From: Streptomyces sp. NRRL F-6676
Lineage (GTDB): Bacteria > Actinomycetota > Actinomycetes > Streptomycetales > Streptomycetaceae
NCBI RefSeq assembly: GCF_000725625.1
Contig: NZ_JOHS01000094.1
Coordinates: 1-11,536 of the forward strand
Direction of reading: 5' to 3'
DNA: 11,536 nucleotides
The notes under the pieces: model-generated
What the model was told of the DNA's origin: nothing
What the model saw: the letters and a program-made list of their open reading frames with translations, nothing else
Database searches by the model: none
In this document: piece by piece, positions 1 to 7,368 of the stretch
Position numbering within the stretch: position 1 is the stretch's first letter
How the letters are laid out: every line of letters begins with the position of its first letter
Translations under genes and position numbers: made by a program

Positions 1-147
1 CAGCGCCACCGTGTGCTCGGGGAGCTGGAAGTTCCCGTCGGGGAGTTTGACCGCGCCCTCCGGGACCGCCGCGCCCTCGGGGAAGTGGAACGTGCCGTCG
101 GGCAGCTTCAGCGCACCCTCGGGGAGCGTGAACGCGTTCTCGGGGAG
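1..147 (-). repeat. LPEG/LPDG short amino-acid repeats in the effector
   Basis: The last ~50 visible residues read as consecutive short units: LPENAFT, LPEGALK, LPDGTFHF, PEGAAV, PEGAVK, LPDGNFQ, LPEHTVAL. In DNA these are diverged units of roughly 18-24 bases with a recurring ctcgggg or gtcgggc core on the plus strand. The pattern of hydrophobic residue, Pro, Asp/Glu, Gly is regular enough to suggest a repetitive extended or beta-type spacer. It may continue past the left edge. Confidence 0.7.
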
Positions 148-1019
148 CGTGGGGATCTCGATGTTGCCGACGCCCTTGAGGGCCTTGCTGATGTCGCCGA
201 TCTTCGACAGGCCCGCGCCGGCGCCCTTCATGACGTAGGTCATCGGGTCGATGACCTTGCCCGCCTTGCCCGCCACCGACAGCACCTTGGCGACCGCGCC
301 CGCCTTGCCCGCACCCGACGCCGCGGCGCCCGAGCCGCCGGTGAACACGGTGGTGAGGACGTTGAAGGTGACCGCCCCCGCGGCCCGTGCGGGGTTCTTG
401 CCCCACTCGTCCCACGCCCCGCGAATCACGCAGCCAGGACGGGAGCTTGTCGTCCGGCAGCGTCCAGAACAACGCCCCCGCACCCGGGATGGAGGAGATG
501 ACCAGGCCCGTGGCCAGCTGGGCGAGGCCCTTCCACGCCTGGCCCATCGCGTCCCAGCCACCGAAACCGACCAGCGTGCCCAGACCCTTGATCGTGCCCC
601 ACACCCCGTCCACGATCAGGCCGTCCCACACGAACGACTTCACCCAGTGGCCGACCTCGTACCAGTGGTGCTTCTCCTCGACCGGGTCGCCCCACGGCAG
701 CTTCGCGTTCTTCAGGTCCTCCGCGTTGAACCCGTACTGGTCCTTGCGATCGGAGCCGTCCCCGGCGACCATCTGCGTGCCGCCGAAGATCGCCGTGATC
801 TTGTTGTGGCAGGTCCGCTCCGCCGCCCAGAACGCCGCGACCGTCGTCGTGATCTCGTCCCGGCGACAGGGCCGAGGACACCGTCTCCAGATCCGTCGCG
901 AAATCCTCCGCACGGTCCTTCACCGGCTTCGTCGACGCGAACAACTGCTCCGCCTCCGGAGCCGTGTAGTACGCCGACAACCCCTGGAACAACTGGGGAA
1001 TCTTCGCGGGGTCGATCAT
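1..1019 (-). pseudogene. Putative type VII-secreted effector/polymorphic toxin N-terminal part, two frameshifts, cut by window edge
   Basis: No single frame covers this gene, but one continuous protein of about 339 visible residues is recovered if one extra base is ignored in the C run at 859-861 and one in the C run at 417-420. It starts at ATG 1019 ([14 protein letters not shown]) and overlaps the upstream stop codon as ATGA. Residues 1-75 look helical and WXG100/LXG-like, with a VAAFWAAERTCHNKI segment. Residues 105-185 are rich in Trp and Gly with hydrophobic stretches (VWGTIKGLGTLVGFGGWDAM, then GLVISSIPGAGALFW). Residues 200-280 are Ala/Gly-rich, and residues 288-339 are LPEG/LPDG repeats. 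This layout is common in actinobacterial secreted effectors whose variable C-terminal domain follows such a region; that part lies off the left edge, so no activity can be assigned. Both shifts are single extra bases in homopolymers, so they may be sequencing errors rather than true decay. Confidence 0.6.
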
Positions 1020-1408
1020 CCCGTCTGCACCCCGGGCATCTTCGGGTCGAGGTCCGGCGCCGACAGCGCCTTGCGCTGCGCCTCGGCCGCCATCTCCTCG
1101 TCGCCGTTGAGGTACGCCGTCGTCGCGTCGACCGCGCCCTGTAGCGATTTGCCCGCCCGGGCCGCGATGAACTTGAGGTCCGTCGTCGCGTGCTCCGCGT
1201 ACTGCGACAGCGCCAGCGCGACCAGGCCGCCCTGCGCCTTCTCGCCGCCCTGCCCGCCGCCCTCGGCGGAAATGGTGCCGGCGCTGGTCGCGGCGGACGT
1301 CAGATGCTCCCCGTACGACTTCGCGTGCTTCTCGATGTTCGACGCCGTCTCGCCCGTCGTCGTCAACACGCCCCGAATGCCCTGCGGCTTCAGATCCCAG
1401 CCCGACAC
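1016..1408 (-). CDS. DUF6507-like small protein of a type VII secretion locus
   Basis: A protein of about 130 residues starting [19 protein letters not shown] chose GTG at 1408 because a GGGGG tract lies seven bases upstream; an in-frame ATG at 1447 would add 13 residues that look like untranslated leader ([13 protein letters not shown]). The protein is mostly helical, with a Gly-rich turn (EGGGQGG) near residue 50 and no signal peptide or membrane segment. From memory it resembles the DUF6507 family of Streptomyces, small helical proteins found beside ESAT-6-like genes; no biochemical role is known to me. Its stop codon overlaps the effector start (ATGA), so the two are probably translationally coupled. 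It may be a secretion partner or adaptor for that effector; this is inference from position. Confidence 0.7.
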   Translation of the reverse strand: MSGWDLKPQGIRGVLTTTGETASNIEKHAKSYGEHLTSAATSAGTISAEGGGQGGEKAQGGLVALALSQYAEHATTDLKFIAARAGKSLQGAVDATTAYLNGDEEMAAEAQRKALSAPDLDPKMPGVQTG

Positions 1409-1522
1409 GTGCGCACCCCCGTGCTCGTCAGTCCGTCCATGTTCCACTCCGGCGCCGGGGCCCCTTGCCGTAATGCCGGCCCCGACGCCGCTCCTGCCTC
1501 TGTCCGTCCCTCATGCCCCGGC

Positions 1523-1554
1523 GGTGGCGGGCGACGCACGCACCGCCGCCCACC
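1523..1554 (-). other. Intercistronic hairpin after the ESAT-6-like gene
   Basis: Just downstream of the ESAT-6-like stop codon, bases 1523-1533 and 1544-1554 can pair: a 5-bp GGTGG/CCACC stem, a 2x2 internal loop, then 4 bp (GGCG/CGCC) closing a 10-base loop. No U-tract follows, so it is not a classical intrinsic terminator. It could stabilise the upstream messenger or partly stop transcription, giving more of the two small proteins than of the genes below. Such hairpins also arise by chance in DNA this G+C-rich. Confidence 0.3.
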
Positions 1555-1561
1555 GGCCGCG

Positions 1562-1873
1562 TCAGCCGATGTTGTCGACCGCCGCCTTGGCCCGCGCGAT
1601 CGTCGACTGCGCGGTCCCGTCGTTCTTCTCCAGCGTCGACTTCACCAGCGTGATGATGTTCTTGACCTCCTGCGAGGCCCGGTTCCACCGCTGTTCCTTG
1701 CCGTGGTACTCGTCCGCCACGCCGTCCGCGGTGAAGTCCGACATCGCCGCCTTGACCTGCCGGTCGCGCGCCGCGATGACCTCTTCCAGCCGGCCCACGA
1801 CCGCCTGGATGTTGCTCTGCGCGTCACCCGACGCACCCGTGTCGTACGAGCGACGGTCCGCTCCCTGCGCCAT
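1562..1873 (-). CDS. ESAT-6-like (WXG100 superfamily) small protein
   Basis: A protein of 103 residues (MAQGADRRSYDTGASGDAQS...). ATG 1873 is preceded directly by an in-frame GTG at 1876; the GGGGAG tract fits either, and ATG is preferred. Two long helices are expected, residues 15-48 (QSNIQAVVGRLEEVIAARDR) and 62-100 (QRWNRASQEVKNIITLVKST), joined by DFTADGVADEYHG. This is the helix-turn-helix hairpin size and shape of WXG100 proteins, although a strict W-x-G is absent; the turn reads TADG or EYHG. It closely resembles Streptomyces proteins that automatic pipelines call pore-forming ESAT-6 family. It lies 60 bases after the FNG protein gene and the two may form a CFP-10/ESAT-6-like dimer. 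No ESX ATPase (EccC) gene is in the window. Confidence 0.8.
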   Translation of the reverse strand: MAQGADRRSYDTGASGDAQSNIQAVVGRLEEVIAARDRQVKAAMSDFTADGVADEYHGKEQRWNRASQEVKNIITLVKSTLEKNDGTAQSTIARAKAAVDNIG

Positions 1874-1933
1874 CACACACCACTCCCCGTGAGAAGAAAT
1901 CCAGTCCTGACCACCGAGCGACCCGAACGACGT

Positions 1934-2266
1934 CTAGCGAGCGCCGAACCGCGCCCCGTCGAAGTTGGCCGCGGACATCTGCTGCTTCGCGTTGTCGCCC
2001 TGCTCCTGGTCGCCGGAGCCGAAGGCCGACTCCATGCCCGACTGACCGCCGAGGATCGCCGACAGCGACGAGTTCAGGTCCGAGGTGATCGAGTCCGCCC
2101 GCGCCTTGAACTGGTCGAAGGCCACCCGGCCCGCGCCGTTGAACTTGCCCTCCAGCGGCTGCGCGGCCTGCACCAGCTGGCGGATCAGCGTGCCCAGGTC
2201 GTCACCCGACCCGCGCGAGTCCCGCATCAGCGTTTGCAGGGTCTGGTTACCCATGTCGAACTTCAT
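1934..2266 (-). CDS. WXG100-like small protein with FNG in place of WXG
   Basis: A protein of 110 residues starting MKFDMGNQTLQTLMRDSRG. ATG 2266 is supported by a strong GGGGGAG site seven bases upstream; an in-frame extension to 2410 reads non-coding-looking residues and is rejected. The helices flank LEGKFNGAGRVAFDQFK (about residues 40-56), where FNG sits in the turn normally occupied by WXG. The C-terminal tail is polar and Gly/Gln-rich (GSGDQEQGDNAKQQMSAANF). Length, hairpin shape and first place in the operon fit an ESAT-6/CFP-10-type substrate or partner of type VII secretion. The divergent upstream region probably carries its promoter. Confidence 0.8.
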   Translation of the reverse strand: MKFDMGNQTLQTLMRDSRGSGDDLGTLIRQLVQAAQPLEGKFNGAGRVAFDQFKARADSITSDLNSSLSAILGGQSGMESAFGSGDQEQGDNAKQQMSAANFDGARFGAR

Positions 2267-3006
2267 GCGATCGCTCCCCCTGACTGTTCCGACTCTCTGC
2301 GTCCTGCGTTCGTACGTTCTTACGCGTGCCTTACGCCTGACTCCCGTACCACTGTTCCCCAGGCTGCTCAACTCGCGCAACCGAGCTACGTAACAGGCTT
2401 GCCACAGCAAACACCGCGGTCCGCAACACGGGCAACGAAGGAGGCCTGCTCACAGTTCCGCCCGACGCCCGGGCCGGCGCCCCGTTGACCCCCTTCGTCC
2501 CCCGCTCCCCACCCGACTGTCCGTCGGCGGCGTTAACCTTCATCCGGACGGGTGATGCGTCGCCCGCGGAACTGCCGCGCCGTCAGCCGACGGCACGTCA
2601 ATCTCCGTCGGGACGGCGCGCGGGGGTCGCACCGTCGCGCGGCGGCCTCATCCGGGCCGTCGAGGGAGGGCCGGGGTCGCGGCGGCGCACACCGTCGACG
2701 TGGCGGGGCCTCAGGGGCGTAAAGGGGCTAACGACCGGACCACGGCACAGGTTCCGCCATCATGTCATTGCCCGGCGTAATCCGCCGTGATACACAGAGT
2801 GACCATACGATTCCCCGCACACCGCCCCGAGTCCCCCAGGAGACACCGGGCGGTCCGGAAGACAAGAGAACATACGAAACCCGCCAATCAATGACGCCAA
2901 GTCGACATACGACAGCGGCATTGTCGGCGAGAATGAGCCTGGCCTCCGCGCAGCACCGCGGTGGCGCACAGGTTCGGAGAACTACCCGACAGGGGCGGTG
3001 ACTTAG
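2267..3006. promoter_or_regulatory. Divergent intergenic region without credible genes
   Basis: This 740-base stretch separates the leftward ESX-like operon from the rightward type IV-like operon. Open frames crossing it (for example 2485-2790 plus, 2331-2543 minus, 2728-3402 minus) lack ribosome sites, have Pro/Arg/Ser-rich composition typical of shadow frames, and match no family I know. Composition changes along it: 2560-2720 is extremely G+C-rich, while 2760-2935 is relatively A+T-rich, as expected near a promoter for the rightward genes. On the minus strand, TTGAGC and TACGGG, 17 bases apart at about 2350-2375, are a weak promoter candidate for the ESX-like side. No clear strong promoter was found by eye. 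Confidence 0.5.
2804..2912 (+). promoter_or_regulatory. Three CATACGA copies upstream of the type IV-like operon
   Basis: The 7-mer CATACGA occurs at 2804-2810, 2871-2877 and 2906-2912, all on the same strand and all within about 110 bases of the A+T-richer part of the divergent region. The first copy continues as TACGAT, which fits a Streptomyces -10 box, but no good -35 lies at the right spacing. The copies may be operator half-sites for a regulator of the rightward operon. Chance recurrence cannot be excluded. Confidence 0.25.
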
Positions 3007-3315
3007 ATGCTTTTCGCGGCCGAAAAAGGCGACATCAACACCATCATCGGCGGAATCGCCCCAGACTGGGGCCCGTTCGGCAGCCTCGGCAACGAGGCCC
3101 GCGTGATGGTCGAGGTCGTCATGGCCGTCGCCATCCTGCTCTGCCTGGCCATCGCCATCTGGGGCGCGGCCAAGCAGCGCATCGGCGCCACGGCCCTGCG
3201 CGACACGTTCAGCGCGGAACAGGGCAAGGGCCTGATCATCGCCGGTCTGACCGGGGTCTTCATCATCGGTTCGCTCGGCACTGTGTTCACGATCGTGTAC
3301 GGCATGGCCGTCTAG
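3007..3315 (+). CDS. Small two-helix membrane protein, VirB2-like (first gene of cmd-type cluster)
   Basis: A protein of 102 residues starting MLFAAEKGDINTIIGGIAP. Two hydrophobic helices are clear, at about residues 33-54 (VMVEVVMAVAILLCLAIAIW) and 75-98 (GLIIAGLTGVFIIGSLGTVF), joined by a short basic/polar loop (GAAKQRIGATALRDTFSAEQ). That size and topology are those of VirB2/TrbC-type pilin or pore subunits, although no long cleavable signal peptide is present and sequence identity to pilins cannot be judged here. An AGGGGC site lies about ten bases before the ATG. As first gene, followed by a 276-base gap with a hairpin, it may be made in excess over the downstream genes. By position it probably corresponds to cmdF (SCO4131) of S. 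coelicolor, from memory. Confidence 0.8.
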   Translation: MLFAAEKGDINTIIGGIAPDWGPFGSLGNEARVMVEVVMAVAILLCLAIAIWGAAKQRIGATALRDTFSAEQGKGLIIAGLTGVFIIGSLGTVFTIVYGMAV

Positions 3316-3364
3316 CACGCCGGCGGTGGCCGTCCGGCGCCCCGTCGGTCCCGGCCGGGCGTGC
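3315..3364 (+). terminator. Hairpin after the VirB2-like gene, possible attenuator
   Basis: GCACGCC at 3315-3321 pairs with GGCGTGC at 3358-3364, extended by GGC/GCC across a one-base bulge, starting at the last base of the stop codon. There is no T-run, so full termination is doubtful. The position, between a small VirB2-like gene and the rest of its operon, fits partial termination or messenger stabilisation. Confidence 0.35.
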
Positions 3365-3591
3365 CCCCGGTCCCGTCGACCCGTCCGCCCTTCGCGCCCC
3401 ACCGGCTGAGGTTCCGTTTAGCTGATGTCCAGTCACCATCGAGCCGTCGCACCGCACTCCCCGCTCGGGCAGCGCGGTTACCGTCGTACTCCGGCGCGCT
3501 CCGCCGGTGCGCGGGGAACGGAACCGGAGCGGGCGGGCGCGAGTTGTCCCGGTACGAGGACGAGGTCGAGGTCGAAGGGGGCGTGGGCGGC

Positions 3592-4485
3592 ATGAGTCCC
3601 GGTGGCGAGCGCGGATACGGTGACGCCGCTTCACGAGGCGACGACGGGGGATACGGCGACGGCGGCTACGGAGGCACGGGCCAGACCCGTACGCGGCTTC
3701 CGGATCGCCCCGGCGACGTCTACGGGGGCGCGCGGCGCGGCCGCGGCGCGGCCTCGCGGAGCATGGTGACGGTCGTCGGCGTCGTCGTCCTCCTCATCGC
3801 CGCGATCGCCTTCGCGAACCGCGGCGGGGGCGGAGGCGGGGGCGACGGGGGTGGCTCGTCGTCGGACGGCGCCCGGTCGGGCGACAAGGCGAAGTCCGCC
3901 CCGACGACGCCCACGGGCAAGGACCCGGTGAACACGAGAACCTCCGGCATCCCCACGGGCTACGCCCACGACCAGCAGGGGGCGCAGAGCGCGGCGACGA
4001 ACTACGCCGTGGCCATGGGGGGCACCGGCATGTTCAACAAGGACACCCGGCACGTCATCGTCGACACCGTCTACACGAAGTCCGCCGCGAGCAAGCTCGA
4101 AGGCCCGATGGACGACGCCTACTCCCCGAGCTTCCTCAAGCGGATGGGGCTGGACGCCGACGGCAGCCCGCCCTCGGGCAGCACCTTCGTCTCCCGCGCC
4201 GTCCCCGTGGGCAGCAAGGTCAAGGAGTACGGCGGCGACACCGCGAGCATCTCCGTCTGGTACATGGGCCTCATCGGCATGGCCGGTACGGGCTCGACGG
4301 ACCCGGTGACCACGTCGTGGTCGACGTGGACCTTCGATCTGCGGTGGGCCGACGGGGACTGGAAGATCGTCTCGGACTCGCAGAAGGACGGCCCCACCCC
4401 GGTCCCGGGTGACGACAAGGCCGCCGCCTCCGACGAGATCAGCAAGGCCGTCGAGGAGTACGGAGGCTTCACGTATGCCCGGTAA
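3592..4485 (+). CDS. Single-pass membrane protein, VirB8/TcpC-like (cmd-type cluster)
   Basis: A protein of 297 residues. ATG 3592 (MSPGGERGYGDAASRG) has a GGGGG tract ten bases upstream; a longer in-frame reading from 3361 lacks coding character. A Gly/Tyr/Asp-rich, probably disordered cytoplasmic tail (residues 1-57) ends in basic residues, then one membrane helix at 58-75 (MVTVVGVVVLLIAAIAFA), a poly-Gly/Ser linker (78-91), and an external domain from about 125 to 297. That domain has the pattern of an NTF2-like fold as in VirB8 and TcpC: an N-terminal helix (AQSAATNYAV), then strands ending in WSTWTFDLRWADGDWKIVSD. In type IV systems such proteins link the inner-membrane ATPases to the channel. 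The next gene starts inside its last codons (11-base overlap). Probably cmdE (SCO4130) by position. Fold assignment is inference. Confidence 0.75.
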   Translation: MSPGGERGYGDAASRGDDGGYGDGGYGGTGQTRTRLPDRPGDVYGGARRGRGAASRSMVTVVGVVVLLIAAIAFANRGGGGGGGDGGGSSSDGARSGDKAKSAPTTPTGKDPVNTRTSGIPTGYAHDQQGAQSAATNYAVAMGGTGMFNKDTRHVIVDTVYTKSAASKLEGPMDDAYSPSFLKRMGLDADGSPPSGSTFVSRAVPVGSKVKEYGGDTASISVWYMGLIGMAGTGSTDPVTTSWSTWTFDLRWADGDWKIVSDSQKDGPTPVPGDDKAAASDEISKAVEEYGGFTYAR

Positions 4486-5803
4486 GCACCGCGTACTCAA
4501 GCTCGCGGCGGTCGTCACCGCCGTACAGACCGGCGCCGTCCTGCTGGCCACGCGCGCCTTCGCCGACCCCTCGCCCTCGGCGACCCCGGGCGACGAAGAC
4601 TGCAAGAACATCATCAGCGACGCCCGCAAGTACTGCGAGAAGGGCAACACCTCCTCCGACGGATCGGGCTCCTCCAACTCCCCCGGCGTCAGCGACACCC
4701 TCGACCCGCTCTCCTCCCTCGCCCGCGGCTGCGCCGACGCCGCCTCCTGGACCGTCGACAAGCTGTCCGAGGCCGTCAAGGACACCGCGACCGTCGACTT
4801 CACCAACACCAAGTTCCTACAGCAGTACGCCGTCGTCTTCGCCGCCTCCACGATCCTCACCCTCGTGCTGTGGCTGCTCGCCGTCGCCAAGCGCGCCGTC
4901 CGCGGCGTGCCGCTCGGCACGGCGATCGGCGAGGCCATCGGCTTCCTGTGGCTGACGGTGCTGGCCTCCGCCTTCACCCCGCTGATCCTCTACACCGTCG
5001 TCTCCGCCACCGACGGCGTCACCGACGTCCTCGCCAAGACCACCGGCGACCAGACGGACACCTTCTTCGGCACGTTCTCCGGCGCGCTCAGCAAGCAACA
5101 GGACATCGGCGGCGGCCCGATCATGCTGATCGTGGTCTCCCTGGTGTCGATCCTCGCCGCCGGCGTGCTCTGGCTGGAGCTCGTCATCCGCGCCGCCCTG
5201 CTCTACGTCGGCGCCCTGCTCGGCACGGTCGTCTACGCCGGCCTGGTCGACAAGAACCTGTGGAGCCATGTGCGCCGCTGGGCGGGCATCATGATCGCCG
5301 TGATCATGGTGAAGCCCGTCATCGTCATCGTCCTGGGGCTCGCGGGCGCGCTCTCCAGCGACGACGGCCCCGACTCGTTCTCCGCCGTCGTCTCCGGGCT
5401 CGCGATCATCCTGCTGGCCATCTTCGCCAGCGCCATGATCTACCGCTTCGTCCCCGGCTTCGGCGACGAGATCGCCGCCGGCCGCAACAACCGCATGATG
5501 CAGGGCGCCGAGAACAAGGCCGCGGCCGTCATCAGCTCCCCGGCCACCTTCGTCGCCCAGGGCATCAAGGCCCACAGCACCCGCGCCGACAACAGCGGGG
5601 GCGGCGGCTCCGCGTCCGGCGGCGCCCGCCCGTCCAACCCCGCCTCCGGCGGCGTCGCCGCCCACAGCTCTCGTACGGGGAACGGCGGCGGGGGAGCAGT
5701 CCCCTCCCCCGCGGCCGCACCGCGTCCGAGCCCCGTCAACACGCCACACGCCAGCAACGCCCGCAACAGCGGTACCAAGAGCACGGGAGGTGAAGGGCGT
5801 TGA
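4475..5803 (+). CDS. Polytopic membrane protein, VirB6/TrbL-like (cmd-type cluster)
   Basis: A protein of 442 residues. ATG 4475 follows GGAGG at eight bases and lies inside the preceding gene, so the two are translationally coupled. A signal peptide is likely (basic MPGKHRVLK, hydrophobic core, cleavage after residue 30, AFA-DP). An external Ser/Asp-rich segment with Cys 43, 54 and 86 follows, then about six membrane helices near residues 118-138, 152-178, 214-236, 238-256, 270-292 and 304-324, and a cytoplasmic tail (from 330) that becomes Gly/Ser/Pro-rich and disordered. Signal, helices and long soluble tail fit the VirB6/TrbL channel component of type IV systems. The stop codon overlaps the next start (TTGA). 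Probably cmdD (SCO4129) by position. Confidence 0.75.
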   Translation: MPGKHRVLKLAAVVTAVQTGAVLLATRAFADPSPSATPGDEDCKNIISDARKYCEKGNTSSDGSGSSNSPGVSDTLDPLSSLARGCADAASWTVDKLSEAVKDTATVDFTNTKFLQQYAVVFAASTILTLVLWLLAVAKRAVRGVPLGTAIGEAIGFLWLTVLASAFTPLILYTVVSATDGVTDVLAKTTGDQTDTFFGTFSGALSKQQDIGGGPIMLIVVSLVSILAAGVLWLELVIRAALLYVGALLGTVVYAGLVDKNLWSHVRRWAGIMIAVIMVKPVIVIVLGLAGALSSDDGPDSFSAVVSGLAIILLAIFASAMIYRFVPGFGDEIAAGRNNRMMQGAENKAAAVISSPATFVAQGIKAHSTRADNSGGGGSASGGARPSNPASGGVAAHSSRTGNGGGGAVPSPAAAPRPSPVNTPHASNARNSGTKSTGGEGR

Positions 5804-7359
5804 CGACCGAGTCCCACCTGTCCCATCCGATCGCGCCCCGCCGGACCTATCTGATCGGCCGCGCCCGGCCGAACGCGATCATCGGACGCAACCGCGAGAC
5901 GGGCGAGATCGCCCTGATCATCGCGGGCGCGTTCCTCGGCATGATGTGCGGGCTCCTCGTCCCCGTGCTCCCCCTGCGCATCGTGCTCCTGATGGGCTTC
6001 CCGCTGCTCGCGCTCGCCGCCGTCTACGTGCCCTACCGGCGCCGCACGGTCTACAAGTGGTTCGAGATCAACCGCAGCTACAAGCGCACGGTCAAGCGGA
6101 ACGCCACCTACCGCAGCGTCGCCATGGAGGCCGGCACTCGGCTCGACGGCCGTGAGGTCGAGGTCGGCCCGCCGCCCGGCATCGGCCGCATCTCCTGGCT
6201 CGCCGCTCCCTTCGGCCCGGACGAGATCGCCGTCCTGCTGCACGCCGACCGGCGCACGGTCACCGCCGCCATCGAGATCGAGGGCCCCGGTGTCGGCCTG
6301 CGCGACAGCGAGGACCAGGAGGCCCTCGTCGACCGCTTCGGCACCCTGCTGAAGCACGTGGCCAACGGCGACGGCTTCGTCACCCGGCTCCAGATGCTCG
6401 CCCGCACCCTGCCCGCCGACCCCGACGCCCACGCCAAGGACGTCGCCGTGCGCGGCGACGAGCGCTCCCCCGGCTGGTTGCAGCGCTCGTACGACGAACT
6501 TCAGTCCATGGTCTCCACCAGCAGCGAGCAGCACCGCGCCTACCTCGTCGCCTGCATGCACTTCACCCGTGAGCTGGCCGCCGAGGCGAACGCCATGGCA
6601 CGCGCCGCCCGCTCCCAGCACGGCCAGAAGGTGGACCGCGACGCCGGGCTCGCCGTCGTCATGGCCCGCGAGCTCACCGACATCTGCTCGCGCCTCCAGG
6701 AGGCCGACATCCGGGTCCGCCAGCCGCTCGGCCAGGGCCGGCTCGCCTCCCTGATCCACTCCATGTACGACCCGGACCACCCCATCGACCACATCCAGGC
6801 GATGACCAAGCGCAACGCCTGGCCGGCCGAACTGGACGCCATGGAGCCCACGTTCCTCCAGGCCAAGACCCGCGAGTCGACCACCCGCGAGCCCTGGTGC
6901 CACGCCACCGCCTGGGTCAAGGAGTGGCCGATGACCCCGGTCGGCGTGAACTTCCTGGCGCCGCTGCTCGTCCACACCCCGGACGTGATCCGCACCGTCG
7001 CCGTCACGATGGACCTCGAACCCACCGAGATCGCCATCGAACGCATGCTGACCGAGAAGACGAACGACGTCGCCGAGGCCAGCCGCGCCGCCAAGATGAA
7101 CCGCACCGTCGACCCGCGCGACATGGCAGCCAACAACCGGCTCGACCAGCGCGGCGAGGACCTCGCCAGCGGCGCGGCCGGCGTCAACCTGGTCGGCTGG
7201 ATCACCGTCTCCTCACGCAACCCCGAGGCCCTGGCCCGCGACAAGCGCACCATCCGCGCCTCGGCCGGAAAGTCGTACCTGAAGCTGGAGTGGTGCGACC
7301 GCGAGCACCATCGCGCCTTCGTGAACACTCTTCCGTTCGCCACCGGCATCCGAAGGTAG
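5800..7359 (+). CDS. SCO6880-like protein: two helices plus VirB4 N-terminal-like domain (cmd-type cluster)
   Basis: A protein of 519 residues starting at TTG 5800, with GGGAGG nine bases upstream and a 4-base overlap with the preceding stop codon. Residues 13-33 are a conserved-looking basic segment (RRTYLIGRARPNAIIGR), followed by two membrane helices at about 37-55 and 60-78 and a large soluble domain. It resembles the family that pipelines call SCO6880 family protein. The layout, a short two-helix PrgI/VirB3-like module followed by a VirB4 N-terminal-type domain, complements the next gene, which supplies only the ATPase motor. No Walker motif is seen here. It is expected to sit at the cytoplasmic face and dock the downstream ATPase onto the channel. 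Probably cmdC (SCO4128) by position; the VirB4 relationship is inference from topology and context. Confidence 0.8.
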   Translation: MTTESHLSHPIAPRRTYLIGRARPNAIIGRNRETGEIALIIAGAFLGMMCGLLVPVLPLRIVLLMGFPLLALAAVYVPYRRRTVYKWFEINRSYKRTVKRNATYRSVAMEAGTRLDGREVEVGPPPGIGRISWLAAPFGPDEIAVLLHADRRTVTAAIEIEGPGVGLRDSEDQEALVDRFGTLLKHVANGDGFVTRLQMLARTLPADPDAHAKDVAVRGDERSPGWLQRSYDELQSMVSTSSEQHRAYLVACMHFTRELAAEANAMARAARSQHGQKVDRDAGLAVVMARELTDICSRLQEADIRVRQPLGQGRLASLIHSMYDPDHPIDHIQAMTKRNAWPAELDAMEPTFLQAKTRESTTREPWCHATAWVKEWPMTPVGVNFLAPLLVHTPDVIRTVAVTMDLEPTEIAIERMLTEKTNDVAEASRAAKMNRTVDPRDMAANNRLDQRGEDLASGAAGVNLVGWITVSSRNPEALARDKRTIRASAGKSYLKLEWCDREHHRAFVNTLPFATGIRR

Positions 7360-7368
7360 GGCTGCCCC

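Noticed and set aside
1934..2410. Longer start at 2410 for the FNG protein
   Set aside because: The added residues (MLWQACYVARLRELSS...) have no family resemblance, and the strong GGGGGAG site sits just before ATG 2266.
2485..2790. Open frame on the plus strand in the divergent region
   Set aside because: No ribosome binding site, and low-complexity Arg/Pro/Ser composition typical of non-coding high-G+C sequence; no recognisable family.
2728..3402. 224-residue open frame on the minus strand
   Set aside because: It lies antisense across the small membrane protein gene, whose hydrophobic helices and start are convincing, and its composition is that of a shadow frame.
3425..3595. 56-codon open frame (MSSHHRAVAPHSPLG) ending as ATGA at the start of the VirB8-like gene
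   Set aside because: The ATGA overlap is suggestive of coupling, but there is no good ribosome site, codon third positions are not strongly G/C and the composition is Arg/Ser/Pro-rich. Probably chance.
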